From contig NZ_VDMN01000004.1 in assembly GCF_006335145.1 (NCBI RefSeq), positions 356,084 to 420,083 of the forward strand: 64,000 bases of DNA. The letters run 5' to 3'. Numbering within the stretch: position 1 is the stretch's first letter; the number at the start of each line of letters is the position of its first letter. The stretch comes from Aliirhizobium smilacinae (GTDB taxonomy: Bacteria > Pseudomonadota > Alphaproteobacteria > Rhizobiales > Rhizobiaceae). Below, piece by piece: positions 8,345 to 17,059 of this stretch. Under the pieces are notes generated by a model. The model was not told the origin of the DNA. It saw only the letters and a list, made by a program, of their open reading frames with translations, and did not search any database. The translations under genes and the position numbers were made by a program.

Positions 8345-11300
8345 TTATGCCGCGTCGTCCACAGCTTCCGCCGACGCGCTGACCGGAACGTAATTCAGCA
8401 CCGGTCCGAGCCAGCGTTCGATCTCTTCTATCCCCATCTGCTTGCGTGACGCATAATCCTCGACCTGATCCCGCTCCACCTTGGCGACGCCGAAGTAGTA
8501 GGATTGCGGGTGGCCGATATAAATGCCGGAGACCGACGAACCCGGCCACATGGCGTAGCTCTCGGTCAGCACCACGCCGGTCGCATCGGTCGCATCGAGC
8601 AGTCGAAACAGGGTTTCCTTCTCCGTGTGATCGGGCTGCGCCGGATAACCCGGCGCCGGGCGGATACCGGCATACTGCTCGTGGATCAGTTCGTCATTGC
8701 CCAGGGTCTCGTCCGTCGCATAACCCCAGAACTCCTTGCGGACCCGCTGGTGCATGCGCTCTGCAAAGGCTTCGGCAAACCGGTCGGCCAGCGCCTTCAC
8801 CAGGATCGACGAATAGTCGTCGTTTGCCCGTTCGAAACGCTCGGCGATCGCCACTTCCTCGATCCCTGCCGTCACGACAAAACCGCCGACATAATCCGCC
8901 TTGCCGCTTCCCACCGGTGCGACGAAATCGGACAATGCCACGTTCGGCCGTCCATCTCGTTTCGAAAGCTGCTGGCGCAGGGTGTAGAACGTCGCAAGTT
9001 CCTCGGCGCGATTTTCGTCCGTGAACAACCGGATGTCGTCGCCGACTGCGTTGGCCGGCCAGAAGCCGATCACCGCCCGAGGCCGGAACCAGCTTTCGGC
9101 GATGATCTTTTCGAGCATCGCCTGTGCGTCGTTCCACAACTGACGCGCCGCCTCGCCCTGCTTCTCGTCTTCTAGGATCGCCGGGTATCGGCCCTTCAAC
9201 TCCCAGGTCTGGAAGAATGGCGTCCAGTCGATATATTGCGCCAGTTCCGCCAGATCATAGGTCTCGAATATCTTCGTGCCGAAAAACTGCGGCCTCACCG
9301 GCTGATAGCCAGCCCAATCGACTTTTTCCGCATTCGCACGCGCACGCGCGATCGGCAGACGCTGCTTCTCGGCTTCGGCTCTGGCATGTGCTGCCGATAC
9401 CTTGGCATATTCGCCCCGGATACCTTCGACATAACCGGCCTTCGCATCCGGCGACAGAAGCGAAGAGACGACACCAACGGCCCGGCTCGCGTCCGTCACA
9501 TAAACCGCCTGACCACGCTCATAACGCGGGTGGATTTTGACAGCCGTATGCACGCGGCTGGTTGTCGCTCCACCGATCAACAGCGGAACCTCGAAACCCT
9601 GCCGTTCCATTTCCGCCGCCACATGGACCATTTCGTCGAGCGAAGGAGTGATGAGACCCGACAGGCCGATGATATCGACACCTTCGGCAATCGCCGTTTC
9701 GAGAATCTTCGTCGCTGGCACCATCACGCCGAGATCGATGATCTCGTAATTGTTGCAGGCCAGCACCACGCCGACGATGTTCTTGCCGATATCGTGCACG
9801 TCTCCCTTGACGGTCGCCATCAGGATCTTGCCTGCCGACTTGCGCTGGTCTCCGCCGTTGAGACGCTTTTCCTCTTCCATGTAAGGCAAAAGCACAGCCA
9901 CGGCCTGCTTCATCACGCGGGCGGATTTCACCACCTGCGGCAGGAACATCTTGCCCGAGCCGAACAGGTCGCCAACCACGTTCATGCCGGCCATCAACGG
10001 CCCTTCTATGACATGCAGCGGACGCTCCGCCTGCTGGCGAGCCTCTTCGGTATCCGCCTCGATATATTCGGTGATGCCGTTTACCAGCGCATGCGAGATA
10101 CGCTCTTCCACCGACCGTTCGCGCCAGGAAAGATCCTGAACCCTGGCTTCCTTGCCCGGGCCACCGCGAAAACGCTCGGCGACTTCCAGCAGCCGCTCAG
10201 TGCCATCGGCACGGCGGTTCAGCACGACGTCCTCGCAGGCTTCGCGCAGTTCCGCGTCGATCTGGTCGTAGACGGCAAGCTGGCCGGCATTGACGATGCC
10301 CATGTCCATCCCCGCCTGGATGGCGTGATAAAGGAACACGGCATGCATCGCCTCACGCACCGGCTCGTTGCCGCGGAAGGAGAAGGACAGGTTCGACACA
10401 CCACCGGAAATATGCACGAGCGGCATTCTTTCGCGGATCGTCCGCGTCGCCTCGATGAAATCGACACCGTAATTATTGTGTTCTTCGATGCCGGTCGCGA
10501 CAGCAAAGACGTTCGGGTCGAAAATGATGTCTTCCGGCGGGAATCCTGCCTGTTCCGTCAGGATTTTATAGGCACGCGTGCAGATGTCGACCTTGCGCTG
10601 GTAGGTATCGGCCTGCCCCGTTTCGTCGAAAGCCATGACGACGACGGCGGCACCATAACTGCGCACCAGCCGGGCCTGTGTAAGGAACTTTTCCTCGCCC
10701 TCTTTCAACGAGATAGAGTTGACGATCGACTTGCCCTGAACGCATTTCAGGCCTGCCTCGATGATCTCGAATTTCGATGAATCGATCATGACCGGCACGC
10801 GAGCGATATCCGGCTCGGCGGCGATCAGGTTGAGGAACTCGACCATCGCCTTTTCCGAATCGATCAGGCCTTCGTCCATGTTGATGTCGATCACCTGCGC
10901 CCCAGCCTCAACCTGGTCGCGGGCAACCGCAAGTGCCGCCGTGTAGTCGCCGGCTGTGATCAGCTTGCGGAATTTCGCCGAGCCGGTGACGTTGGTACGC
11001 TCGCCGACATTGACGAAAGGAATGTCCTTGGTCAGCACGAAGGGCTCAAGACCCGAGAGCGACATGAACGCAACGTGCTCGGGCACTTCGCGAGGCTTGT
11101 GCTTGGCAACGGCTTGCGCAATCGCCCGGATATGCTCGGGCGTCGAGCCGCAGCAACCGCCGACGATGTTGACGAGGCCTTCGCGCGCAAACCCCTCGAC
11201 CTGAGCGGCCATCATTTCCGGCGTTTCGTCATACTGGCCGAACTCGTTCGGCAGGCCGGCATTCGGATAGGCGCAGATGAACGTGTCGGAAACGCTCGAA

Positions 11301-12121
11301 AGCTCCTGCAGATGCGGACGCATCGCATCGGCACCGAGCGCGCAGTTGAGGCCGATCGTGAACGGATTGGAATGGCTGACCGAATCCCAGAAGGCAGACG
11401 GCGTCTGGCCCGACAGCGTACGGCCGGAAAGATCGGTAATCGTTCCCGAGATCATCACCGGCAGAGTGATGCCCTTGGCCGCAAAACGCTCGTTGCAGGC
11501 GAAAATGGCCGCCTTGGCGTTCAGCGTGTCGAAAATGGTCTCGATCAAGATGATGTCGGCACCGCCATCGATCAGGCCGTCGATCTGCTCGCCATAGGCA
11601 ATACGGAGATCGTCAAACGTCACGGCCCGGTAACCGGGATTATTGACGTCGGGCGAGATGGACGCGGTACGGTTGGTCGGGCCGATGGCGCCTGCGACGA
11701 ACCGGCGACGACCGTCTTCGCGCTCGGCGCGCTTGGCCGCACGGCGCACGATCTCGGCGCCCTCCTTGTTGAGGTCGTAGACGGCACCTTCCATCTCGTA
11801 ATCGGCCTGGGCGATCCGGGTGGAGGAGAAAGTGTTGGTCTCCAGAATATCCGCGCCCGCCATGGCGTAGCGATAATGAATGTCCTCGATCGCCTGCGGC
11901 TGTGTCAGGATCAGCAGATCGTTATTGCCCTGCTGGTGACAGGCGCAGCCAATGAAGCGATCGCCGCGGAATTTGTCCTCGTCAAAGCCAAGCCCCTGGA
12001 TCTGTGTACCCATGGCGCCGTCGAGAACGAGAATGCGCTCGCGCGCTGCAGCTTTCAGCGCAGCGAGAATTTCCGCGCCGTCGCGACCAGCACCTTCGGG
12101 ACCGAACAGTTCATCGAACAA
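8345..12121 (-). CDS. metH: Cobalamin-dependent methionine synthase
   Basis: A protein of about 1258 residues with all four MetH modules. First, the homocysteine-binding barrel (ILVLDGAMGTQIQGLGFD; zinc cysteines in GLNCALGA and VGGCCGSTPEH). Second, the pterin/methyl-THF domain (FVNVGERTNVTGS). Third, the cobalamin domain with the DxHxxG lower-ligand motif (VKGDVHDIGKNIVGVVLAC). Fourth, the C-terminal reactivation domain (GIRPAPGYPAQPDH). It transfers methyl from methyl-tetrahydrofolate to homocysteine in the cytoplasm. Start choice: a GTG at 12130 overlaps the Shine-Dalgarno AGGAG (12130-12134), whereas TTG at 12121 lies 8 bases after it, so I prefer the rare TTG start. Divergent from the AGE-family gene. 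Confidence 0.96.
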   Translation of the reverse strand: MFDELFGPEGAGRDGAEILAALKAAARERILVLDGAMGTQIQGLGFDEDKFRGDRFIGCACHQQGNNDLLILTQPQAIEDIHYRYAMAGADILETNTFSSTRIAQADYEMEGAVYDLNKEGAEIVRRAAKRAEREDGRRRFVAGAIGPTNRTASISPDVNNPGYRAVTFDDLRIAYGEQIDGLIDGGADIILIETIFDTLNAKAAIFACNERFAAKGITLPVMISGTITDLSGRTLSGQTPSAFWDSVSHSNPFTIGLNCALGADAMRPHLQELSSVSDTFICAYPNAGLPNEFGQYDETPEMMAAQVEGFAREGLVNIVGGCCGSTPEHIRAIAQAVAKHKPREVPEHVAFMSLSGLEPFVLTKDIPFVNVGERTNVTGSAKFRKLITAGDYTAALAVARDQVEAGAQVIDINMDEGLIDSEKAMVEFLNLIAAEPDIARVPVMIDSSKFEIIEAGLKCVQGKSIVNSISLKEGEEKFLTQARLVRSYGAAVVVMAFDETGQADTYQRKVDICTRAYKILTEQAGFPPEDIIFDPNVFAVATGIEEHNNYGVDFIEATRTIRERMPLVHISGGVSNLSFSFRGNEPVREAMHAVFLYHAIQAGMDMGIVNAGQLAVYDQIDAELREACEDVVLNRRADGTERLLEVAERFRGGPGKEARVQDLSWRERSVEERISHALVNGITEYIEADTEEARQQAERPLHVIEGPLMAGMNVVGDLFGSGKMFLPQVVKSARVMKQAVAVLLPYMEEEKRLNGGDQRKSAGKILMATVKGDVHDIGKNIVGVVLACNNYEIIDLGVMVPATKILETAIAEGVDIIGLSGLITPSLDEMVHVAAEMERQGFEVPLLIGGATTSRVHTAVKIHPRYERGQAVYVTDASRAVGVVSSLLSPDAKAGYVEGIRGEYAKVSAAHARAEAEKQRLPIARARANAEKVDWAGYQPVRPQFFGTKIFETYDLAELAQYIDWTPFFQTWELKGRYPAILEDEKQGEAARQLWNDAQAMLEKIIAESWFRPRAVIGFWPANAVGDDIRLFTDENRAEELATFYTLRQQLSKRDGRPNVALSDFVAPVGSGKADYVGGFVVTAGIEEVAIAERFERANDDYSSILVKALADRFAEAFAERMHQRVRKEFWGYATDETLGNDELIHEQYAGIRPAPGYPAQPDHTEKETLFRLLDATDATGVVLTESYAMWPGSSVSGIYIGHPQSYYFGVAKVERDQVEDYASRKQMGIEEIERWLGPVLNYVPVSASAEAVDDAA

Positions 12122-12164
12122 GGCAAGCACTCCTGATAGAGATCAAGGCAATATTCATAATCAT

Positions 12165-12180
12165 ATAAAGATGCCTTTAT
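12165..12180 (-). promoter_or_regulatory. Inverted repeat in metH leader, candidate operator
   Basis: ATAAAG-ATGC-CTTTAT is a perfect 6-bp inverted repeat with a 4-base spacer, 44 bases upstream of the metH start, inside an AT-rich patch of a GC-rich genome. Known context: methionine-cycle genes in many proteobacteria are controlled by ArsR-type SahR or by MetR through such palindromes. That this site belongs to one of them is inference. Confidence 0.45.
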
Positions 12181-12325
12181 GTGATGTCCAGCACATACGT
12201 CGCAATCCTTGTCGGATTTGTCGCAACGGTCAACGGTCCGTTTTATGCCAGATTCGCCAATGACAGCTATGGTCACAATGACTATAGCCTTTAAGCAAAG
12301 TGTTGACGCACAAGGGAGAAGAAGC

Positions 12326-13582
12326 ATGAGCGATACGGATAAGGCGTTGAAATTCTGGAGCGATCTTCCCTATCATCGCCGCTGGCTGCTTGATCAGGCG
12401 GAGGGCCTGATGGATTTCTTCCAATATCGTGCGATCAACCCGAAGGGCGGCTTCTACGATCTCGGTGACGAGGGCCATCCGCTTCCCGGCACAAATCCCC
12501 TCCGCGGCATCCACGCCTCTGCTCGCATGGTCCACTGCTTCTCGATCGCCTACATGCTTGGACGTCCGGGTGCTGGCGACCTGATCGACCACGGCATGAA
12601 TTTCCTCTGGAATGGCCATCGCGACCAGAAAAACGGCGGTTACGTCTGGTCGATGAACGATGACGGCCCCGCAGACACCAACAAGCAAGGGTATGGCCAC
12701 GCCTTCGTGCTGCTCGCCGCGTCCTCTGCCAAGATCATCGGTCACCCACTCGCGGACAAGATGCTGGCCGATATCACGCAAGTGCTGGAAACCCGCTTCT
12801 GGGACAAGCAACACGGTGCCATCGCCGAGGAATTCACCGCAGACTGGGGACCGATCGACGGCGGCACCTATCGCGGCCAGAATTCCAACATGCACCTGAC
12901 CGAAGCCCTGATGGCAGCCTATGAGGCAACCGGCGAACAGCATTATCTCGACAAGGCGGAGAGCATTGCCGACCTCATCATCCGCCGTCTCGCCGGCAGC
13001 ACAGGCTTCCGCGTCGGTGAGCATTTCGACACAAGCTGGACCCTCAACAAGGATTATTACCACCCCGACGAGATGTTCCGCCCCGCGGGAACCACGCCGG
13101 GACACGCGCTGGAATGGGCACGTCTTACCCTGCAGCTCTGGGTGCTTGGCGGTAAGAAACACGCCTGGATGCCGGATGCGGCCAAAAACCTGTTTGTTCA
13201 AGCCGTGTCACTGGGGTGGGACAAGGAAAAAGGCGGCTTTTTCTACACGCTCGACTGGGATGACCGCCCGGCCAAGACCAACAAGCTCTGGTGGCCGATG
13301 TGCGAGGCAGCGGGCGCTGCCCATTTCATCAACCAGCACCTGCCGCACGACCCGTTCCTCGAAGACAGCTACCGGCTGATCTGGAGCACCATCGCCAACC
13401 GCTTCATCGACCACAAGAACGGTGGCTGGCATGAGGAACTGACGGAAGATCTCGTTCCCGCCCACACGCTGTTCCCGGGCAAGGGCGACATCTACCACGC
13501 CTTCCAGGCCTGCCTCATCCCGCTCTATCCGGCGGACGGTAGCCTGACGAAGATGATCGGTAAGGCGGGCGGTCAGATCTAG
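12326..13582 (+). CDS. AGE-family sugar epimerase/isomerase
   Basis: A 418-residue (alpha/alpha)6-barrel enzyme of the N-acylglucosamine 2-epimerase/mannose isomerase/sulfoquinovose isomerase family. Conserved blocks: PLRGIHASARMVHCF, YRGQNSNMHLTEAL, TPGHALEWARL and GGWHEEL, which carry the histidines and glutamates that line the active site for aldose-ketose isomerisation or 2-epimerisation. ATG at 12326 follows AGGGAGAAG with good spacing; frames starting upstream add residues that look unlike the family. Stand-alone gene divergent from metH. D-mannose isomerase is the likeliest activity, but the sequence alone does not settle it. Confidence 0.85.
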   Translation: MSDTDKALKFWSDLPYHRRWLLDQAEGLMDFFQYRAINPKGGFYDLGDEGHPLPGTNPLRGIHASARMVHCFSIAYMLGRPGAGDLIDHGMNFLWNGHRDQKNGGYVWSMNDDGPADTNKQGYGHAFVLLAASSAKIIGHPLADKMLADITQVLETRFWDKQHGAIAEEFTADWGPIDGGTYRGQNSNMHLTEALMAAYEATGEQHYLDKAESIADLIIRRLAGSTGFRVGEHFDTSWTLNKDYYHPDEMFRPAGTTPGHALEWARLTLQLWVLGGKKHAWMPDAAKNLFVQAVSLGWDKEKGGFFYTLDWDDRPAKTNKLWWPMCEAAGAAHFINQHLPHDPFLEDSYRLIWSTIANRFIDHKNGGWHEELTEDLVPAHTLFPGKGDIYHAFQACLIPLYPADGSLTKMIGKAGGQI

Positions 13583-13796
13583 GCAGCACCGCGGCCAGCG
13601 GATCGAACATCCATCCTGCAACGGGTTACCGGCGTCGAAAATTATCACGCCGGAACTAGCCAGATGCTCAACAGTCTCGCAGATGAATTTGTCCAGGATG
13701 CTCCAGTATCGATAGAGGTCCCGGTCGTCCGATCGCTAGGCGCGGCAGTTTTCTGCGGTCGGATCGGGGCGAAGGGAAGAGAGATCCGTCTTGAGG

Positions 13797-14528
13797 CTAC
13801 TGGGCGAGATCCTCCAAAGCACCGAGCATTTTACGCACGGTGCGAGCATCGGTGCGGTACTCTTGCTGGGCAGAAAAACCGAAGTGAACAAGTGTTTCAT
13901 CAGCATAGGTCACCGCTTGGCGACATGAGGAATGAACTTCGGAGACTCCGGTTGTCGCGACAATCTCCGCAACGTTATCCGGCAAGACCCCGCCCCCCGC
14001 CATGATCGAAATCCGCCCGTCAGCCTGCTCGACGAGACGGCGAAGCACTCGCCTCCCGTCTGAAACTTTGACCGCCTGACCTGACGTCAATATTCGCTCA
14101 AATCCAAGTTCGATTGCCTGTTCCAGAGCCTCTAATGGATCAGGAACCAGATCGAAGGCCCGATGCAGGGTCAGGCCCATGCCCTCAGCCCGCTTTGCCA
14201 GAAACGCCAGCAGATCGATATCCAGTCGCCCGTCCGAAACGCTTGCCCCGAGCACCACGCCCGCAAGCCCGCTCTCGCGCACTGCATCGATATCCGCCAG
14301 CATAACCGTCCGCGAGGCGTCATCGAAGACGAAATCGCCGGCCCTCGGCCTGATCATCGCATAGACCGGCACCGGCGCTTTCGCTGCCAGCGCCATCAAC
14401 CCCTTGGATGGGGTCAATCCGCCAACATCGAGTGCCGAACACAGTTCGATCCGCTGCGCCCCACTTTCGACCGCGGCATTGAGCCCCTCGGCGCTGTCGA
14501 CACAAACCTCAAGCAGAACGGACATCAA
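13797..14528 (-). CDS. cutC: CutC-family protein
   Basis: A 243-residue TIM-barrel protein of the CutC family. The N-terminus LLEVCVDSAEGLNAAVESGA and AQRIELCSALDVGGLTPS are the family signature, followed by MIRPRAGDF and the C-terminal ILTSGQA and IMAGGGV. Originally named for copper homeostasis in E. coli; that role is doubtful in bacteria. It overlaps the upstream ROK gene by 20 bases, so it is translated from the same message as a putative sugar kinase, which fits a metabolic role better than metal resistance. Last gene of the reverse-strand cluster 13797-18208. Confidence 0.88.
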   Translation of the reverse strand: MMSVLLEVCVDSAEGLNAAVESGAQRIELCSALDVGGLTPSKGLMALAAKAPVPVYAMIRPRAGDFVFDDASRTVMLADIDAVRESGLAGVVLGASVSDGRLDIDLLAFLAKRAEGMGLTLHRAFDLVPDPLEALEQAIELGFERILTSGQAVKVSDGRRVLRRLVEQADGRISIMAGGGVLPDNVAEIVATTGVSEVHSSCRQAVTYADETLVHFGFSAQQEYRTDARTVRKMLGALEDLAQ

Positions 14529-15489
14529 CCACTCCCTGTCGCGCCAGAACGGCGGCCCCTAACAATCCGCCATCTTCCCGTCTGATCGCCGGCACCAGCA
14601 ACGGCCGATCAAACCGATTGAGAATGCGTGCCCTGACTGCGCCGTCCAGCGCGGTGATCAGCGCTCCGGCAGAGGCAAGCCCGCCGCCCACCGGTATGAT
14701 CGACGGCCCGACCGTATTGACGGCCACTGCCAGCGGATCGGCAACTAGTTGTAGATAGGCCTCGATCGTTTCGCCGGCTTTCACATCTTTCGCCTGCCAG
14801 TCGGCGATGATCCGATGGCTGCTGCGCTCTTCGGCGTGAAAAAGCTGATGCAGCTTTTCGATCCCCCGCGCACCGCCAATCGTATCGACACAACCTGATT
14901 GCCCGCAGCCGCAGGAAAACCGCGGCACATGCTGAAGCCTGCCACCGATCTCGACGCTCGTATTGAGCGCCGGCCCATGGCCCCATTCACCGGTTACGCC
15001 ACCAGCACCACGAAGGGTGCGCCCATCGACTGCAATCCCGCCGCCGATCCCCGTGCCGATGATGACGCAGAACACCACGGCATGCCCACGCCCCACGCCG
15101 TCATTCGCTTCGGCCAGTGTCAGGCAATCGGCGTCATTCGCCGCAAGCACCGAACGCCCCGTCAATTCGGAAACCGCTTGAGCGATAGGCAGGCCCGTCA
15201 GGCATGGAATGTTTGCCGACAACCCGATCCCCGTCACCGGATCGACGAGCCCCGCCGTCGAGAGACCCAAAGGCAATGTCCTGCCCGCTTCGACCTTATC
15301 CGCAAGATGCTGCAAAGTCGTTGCAAGCTCCCGCCAATCCGTCTTCGGCACCGGCACGCGCTCCAGTTCCTCCACCTTGCCCGGCTCTCGCGAGAAACCG
15401 AACTTGATGAACGATCCACCGATGTCTGCGCAGAGGACTGCCCTGCCCGACATCAACTCGCCGTCAGATAGAGGCGTGAACGGCATCAC
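14509..15489 (-). CDS. ROK-family sugar kinase
   Basis: A 326-residue kinase of the ROK family with no DNA-binding domain, so an enzyme rather than a repressor. Visible: the phosphate loop CADIGGSFIKFG near residue 20, the catalytic region (GEWGHGPAL), and the zinc site FSCGCGQSGCVDTIGG. ROK kinases phosphorylate glucose, fructose, N-acetylmannosamine or allose at the expense of ATP. The frame opens at GTG 15489, overlapping the preceding stop; an internal ATG at 15453 puts the DIGG loop at a more usual distance and may be the true start. Substrate not determinable. Confidence 0.85.
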   Translation of the reverse strand: MMPFTPLSDGELMSGRAVLCADIGGSFIKFGFSREPGKVEELERVPVPKTDWRELATTLQHLADKVEAGRTLPLGLSTAGLVDPVTGIGLSANIPCLTGLPIAQAVSELTGRSVLAANDADCLTLAEANDGVGRGHAVVFCVIIGTGIGGGIAVDGRTLRGAGGVTGEWGHGPALNTSVEIGGRLQHVPRFSCGCGQSGCVDTIGGARGIEKLHQLFHAEERSSHRIIADWQAKDVKAGETIEAYLQLVADPLAVAVNTVGPSIIPVGGGLASAGALITALDGAVRARILNRFDRPLLVPAIRREDGGLLGAAVLARQGVVDVRSA

Positions 15490-17042
15490 ACATTCCGCTC
15501 TTGCAACCAGGCACTTACGAGCACCTCGTCTTCTGCTCCAAGCCCGTGATTGGTATCCAGCACCTTTGCGGTCAGTTGGGCACCGGCAGACAGCAGTCGA
15601 TCTTCCAGCTCACCCGCCAGCGGACCGTAAAAATCGTCGGTCGCGCTGAGTGATAAAACCCGCGTGCTGGACAGATCGACCGCCGGCCGATCTTCGAGCA
15701 CATTCATCGAGCGCAGCAAAACCGCCTTACGGATAACTTCCGGCCGAAGCTGCATCGTAGCGCCGATCATGTTGCCGCCATTGGAATAACCGAGAACCGT
15801 CATGCGCGCCGGATCGACACCATAAGCCGGACCGATATCCTCGATGAAAGCGACAAAGGCTTCCACTTCGGATGCGATCTCCTTCTGGTCGAACACTGTC
15901 TGGCTGAGACGGCGGAAAAAGCGAGGATAGCCCTCGTCCGTCGAACGACCACGCAATCCGATCAGCATCGCATTCGGCGCCACCTTGCGCCCAAGCGGCA
16001 GCATCGCCGTCTCGTTAGCGCCGGTGCCATGCAATAGAACCAGCGTGGAGCCGTCCCAGTTTTCCGGCATATGGACACGGTGTACGAAAGGCAGGTCGCG
16101 ATAAATAACCCGCTCCTCGCCCGGCAGGCCGAATTGCGGCAGCATCACTTTCAGCGCCTCGTGGTCAGCCTTGAAATGTTTGGGAATAAACAACTGCGAT
16201 CCGAGCGTCTCCAGCGGTTCGTCAGCTGTAAAGCCCGGCGCATCGGTTGCGACCTCGATTAAAGTACCTCCCGGCTCTCGCACATAAAGTGAATAGAAAT
16301 ATTGCCGGTCATGCACATTGATGTCGCCTGCATTCTCTGCCTGCAGCGCCTTATGCAGATCGTCCACCGCCTGGACATCAGTCGCACGCACCGCCACATG
16401 GTCGATCGTCCCCGTTCCCGGCGCTGCCGTCCAGAACCCGCCAGCATTGCGCACATCAATGATCTGTCCGCTGTCGGAAACCAGCCGCTGCACCGCCCCT
16501 TCCACCGAAGCGGGCTTGAAGCCTGTATGCCGCTCAAGGAAAGACGCGGTCTCGTCCGCCTTTTCCGACAGGATAGTCGCCCCACGAATACCGCGGATCG
16601 CATCGGCCTCGGCAATGCCGCCATCTTTCCACCAGATCCAGTCGCCATACTCGTCGACACCAACCAGCTTGACGATGATCCCATCCGGATCGGTCAGCCG
16701 TAGCACCGGCTCGCCGAATTCCTGTGTCGGTCCGGTCATCTTCACATTGCATTGCAGCGCCCGCGTCAGCCAGAAACCGATCGCTTCGCGGTCGACCGCA
16801 AAACTGATCTCGCTTGGCGCCCCGTGCCCGACACGCCCGAGCGAACCATCCTCCCAAGCAAGAAACGTGACCAACGAGCCGGGCGTCGCGGCACCATCGC
16901 CGTAAAACAGATGCAGCTGCTGTGCATCCTCGAAACCGGCCGTGCGCTTGACGAGACGCAGGCCCAGGAAACCGACATAGAAATCGACATTCGCCTGGAT
17001 TTTTCGCGTGATCGCCGTGAGATGGTGAATGCCGCTGGTCAT
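15486..17042 (-). CDS. Ring-cleaving dioxygenase-like (VOC) / alpha-beta hydrolase fusion
   Basis: A 518-residue two-part protein. Residues 1 to about 310 hold tandem vicinal-oxygen-chelate (glyoxalase-fold) modules: start TSGIHHLTAITRKIQANVDF, then TIDHVAVRATDVQAVDDL and GTLIEVATDAPGF. Residues from about 325 are a serine hydrolase: LLHGTGANETAML, nucleophile elbow VLGYSNGGNM, Asp in LSATDDFYGP, His in DTNHGLGAEDE. In Bacillus the equivalent parts are separate (MhqO- and MhqD-like) and serve quinone/catechol resistance. Fusion suggests the hydrolase acts on the dioxygenase product. Cytoplasmic; second gene of the cluster after the M20 peptidase (17-base gap). Confidence 0.85.
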   Translation of the reverse strand: MTSGIHHLTAITRKIQANVDFYVGFLGLRLVKRTAGFEDAQQLHLFYGDGAATPGSLVTFLAWEDGSLGRVGHGAPSEISFAVDREAIGFWLTRALQCNVKMTGPTQEFGEPVLRLTDPDGIIVKLVGVDEYGDWIWWKDGGIAEADAIRGIRGATILSEKADETASFLERHTGFKPASVEGAVQRLVSDSGQIIDVRNAGGFWTAAPGTGTIDHVAVRATDVQAVDDLHKALQAENAGDINVHDRQYFYSLYVREPGGTLIEVATDAPGFTADEPLETLGSQLFIPKHFKADHEALKVMLPQFGLPGEERVIYRDLPFVHRVHMPENWDGSTLVLLHGTGANETAMLPLGRKVAPNAMLIGLRGRSTDEGYPRFFRRLSQTVFDQKEIASEVEAFVAFIEDIGPAYGVDPARMTVLGYSNGGNMIGATMQLRPEVIRKAVLLRSMNVLEDRPAVDLSSTRVLSLSATDDFYGPLAGELEDRLLSAGAQLTAKVLDTNHGLGAEDEVLVSAWLQERNV

Positions 17043-17059
17043 AGTGATCTGCCTGTTTC

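Noticed and set aside
9236..10780. 514-residue plus-strand open frame
   Set aside because: It lies wholly antisense to metH, whose domains are unmistakable. Long antisense frames are expected from the GC-rich third positions; the product is Arg/His/Asp-rich and unlike any protein.
12131..12325. SAM or cobalamin riboswitch in the metH leader
   Set aside because: The leader is too short for a cobalamin riboswitch and shows no SAM-II or SAM-I core; only the palindrome stands out.
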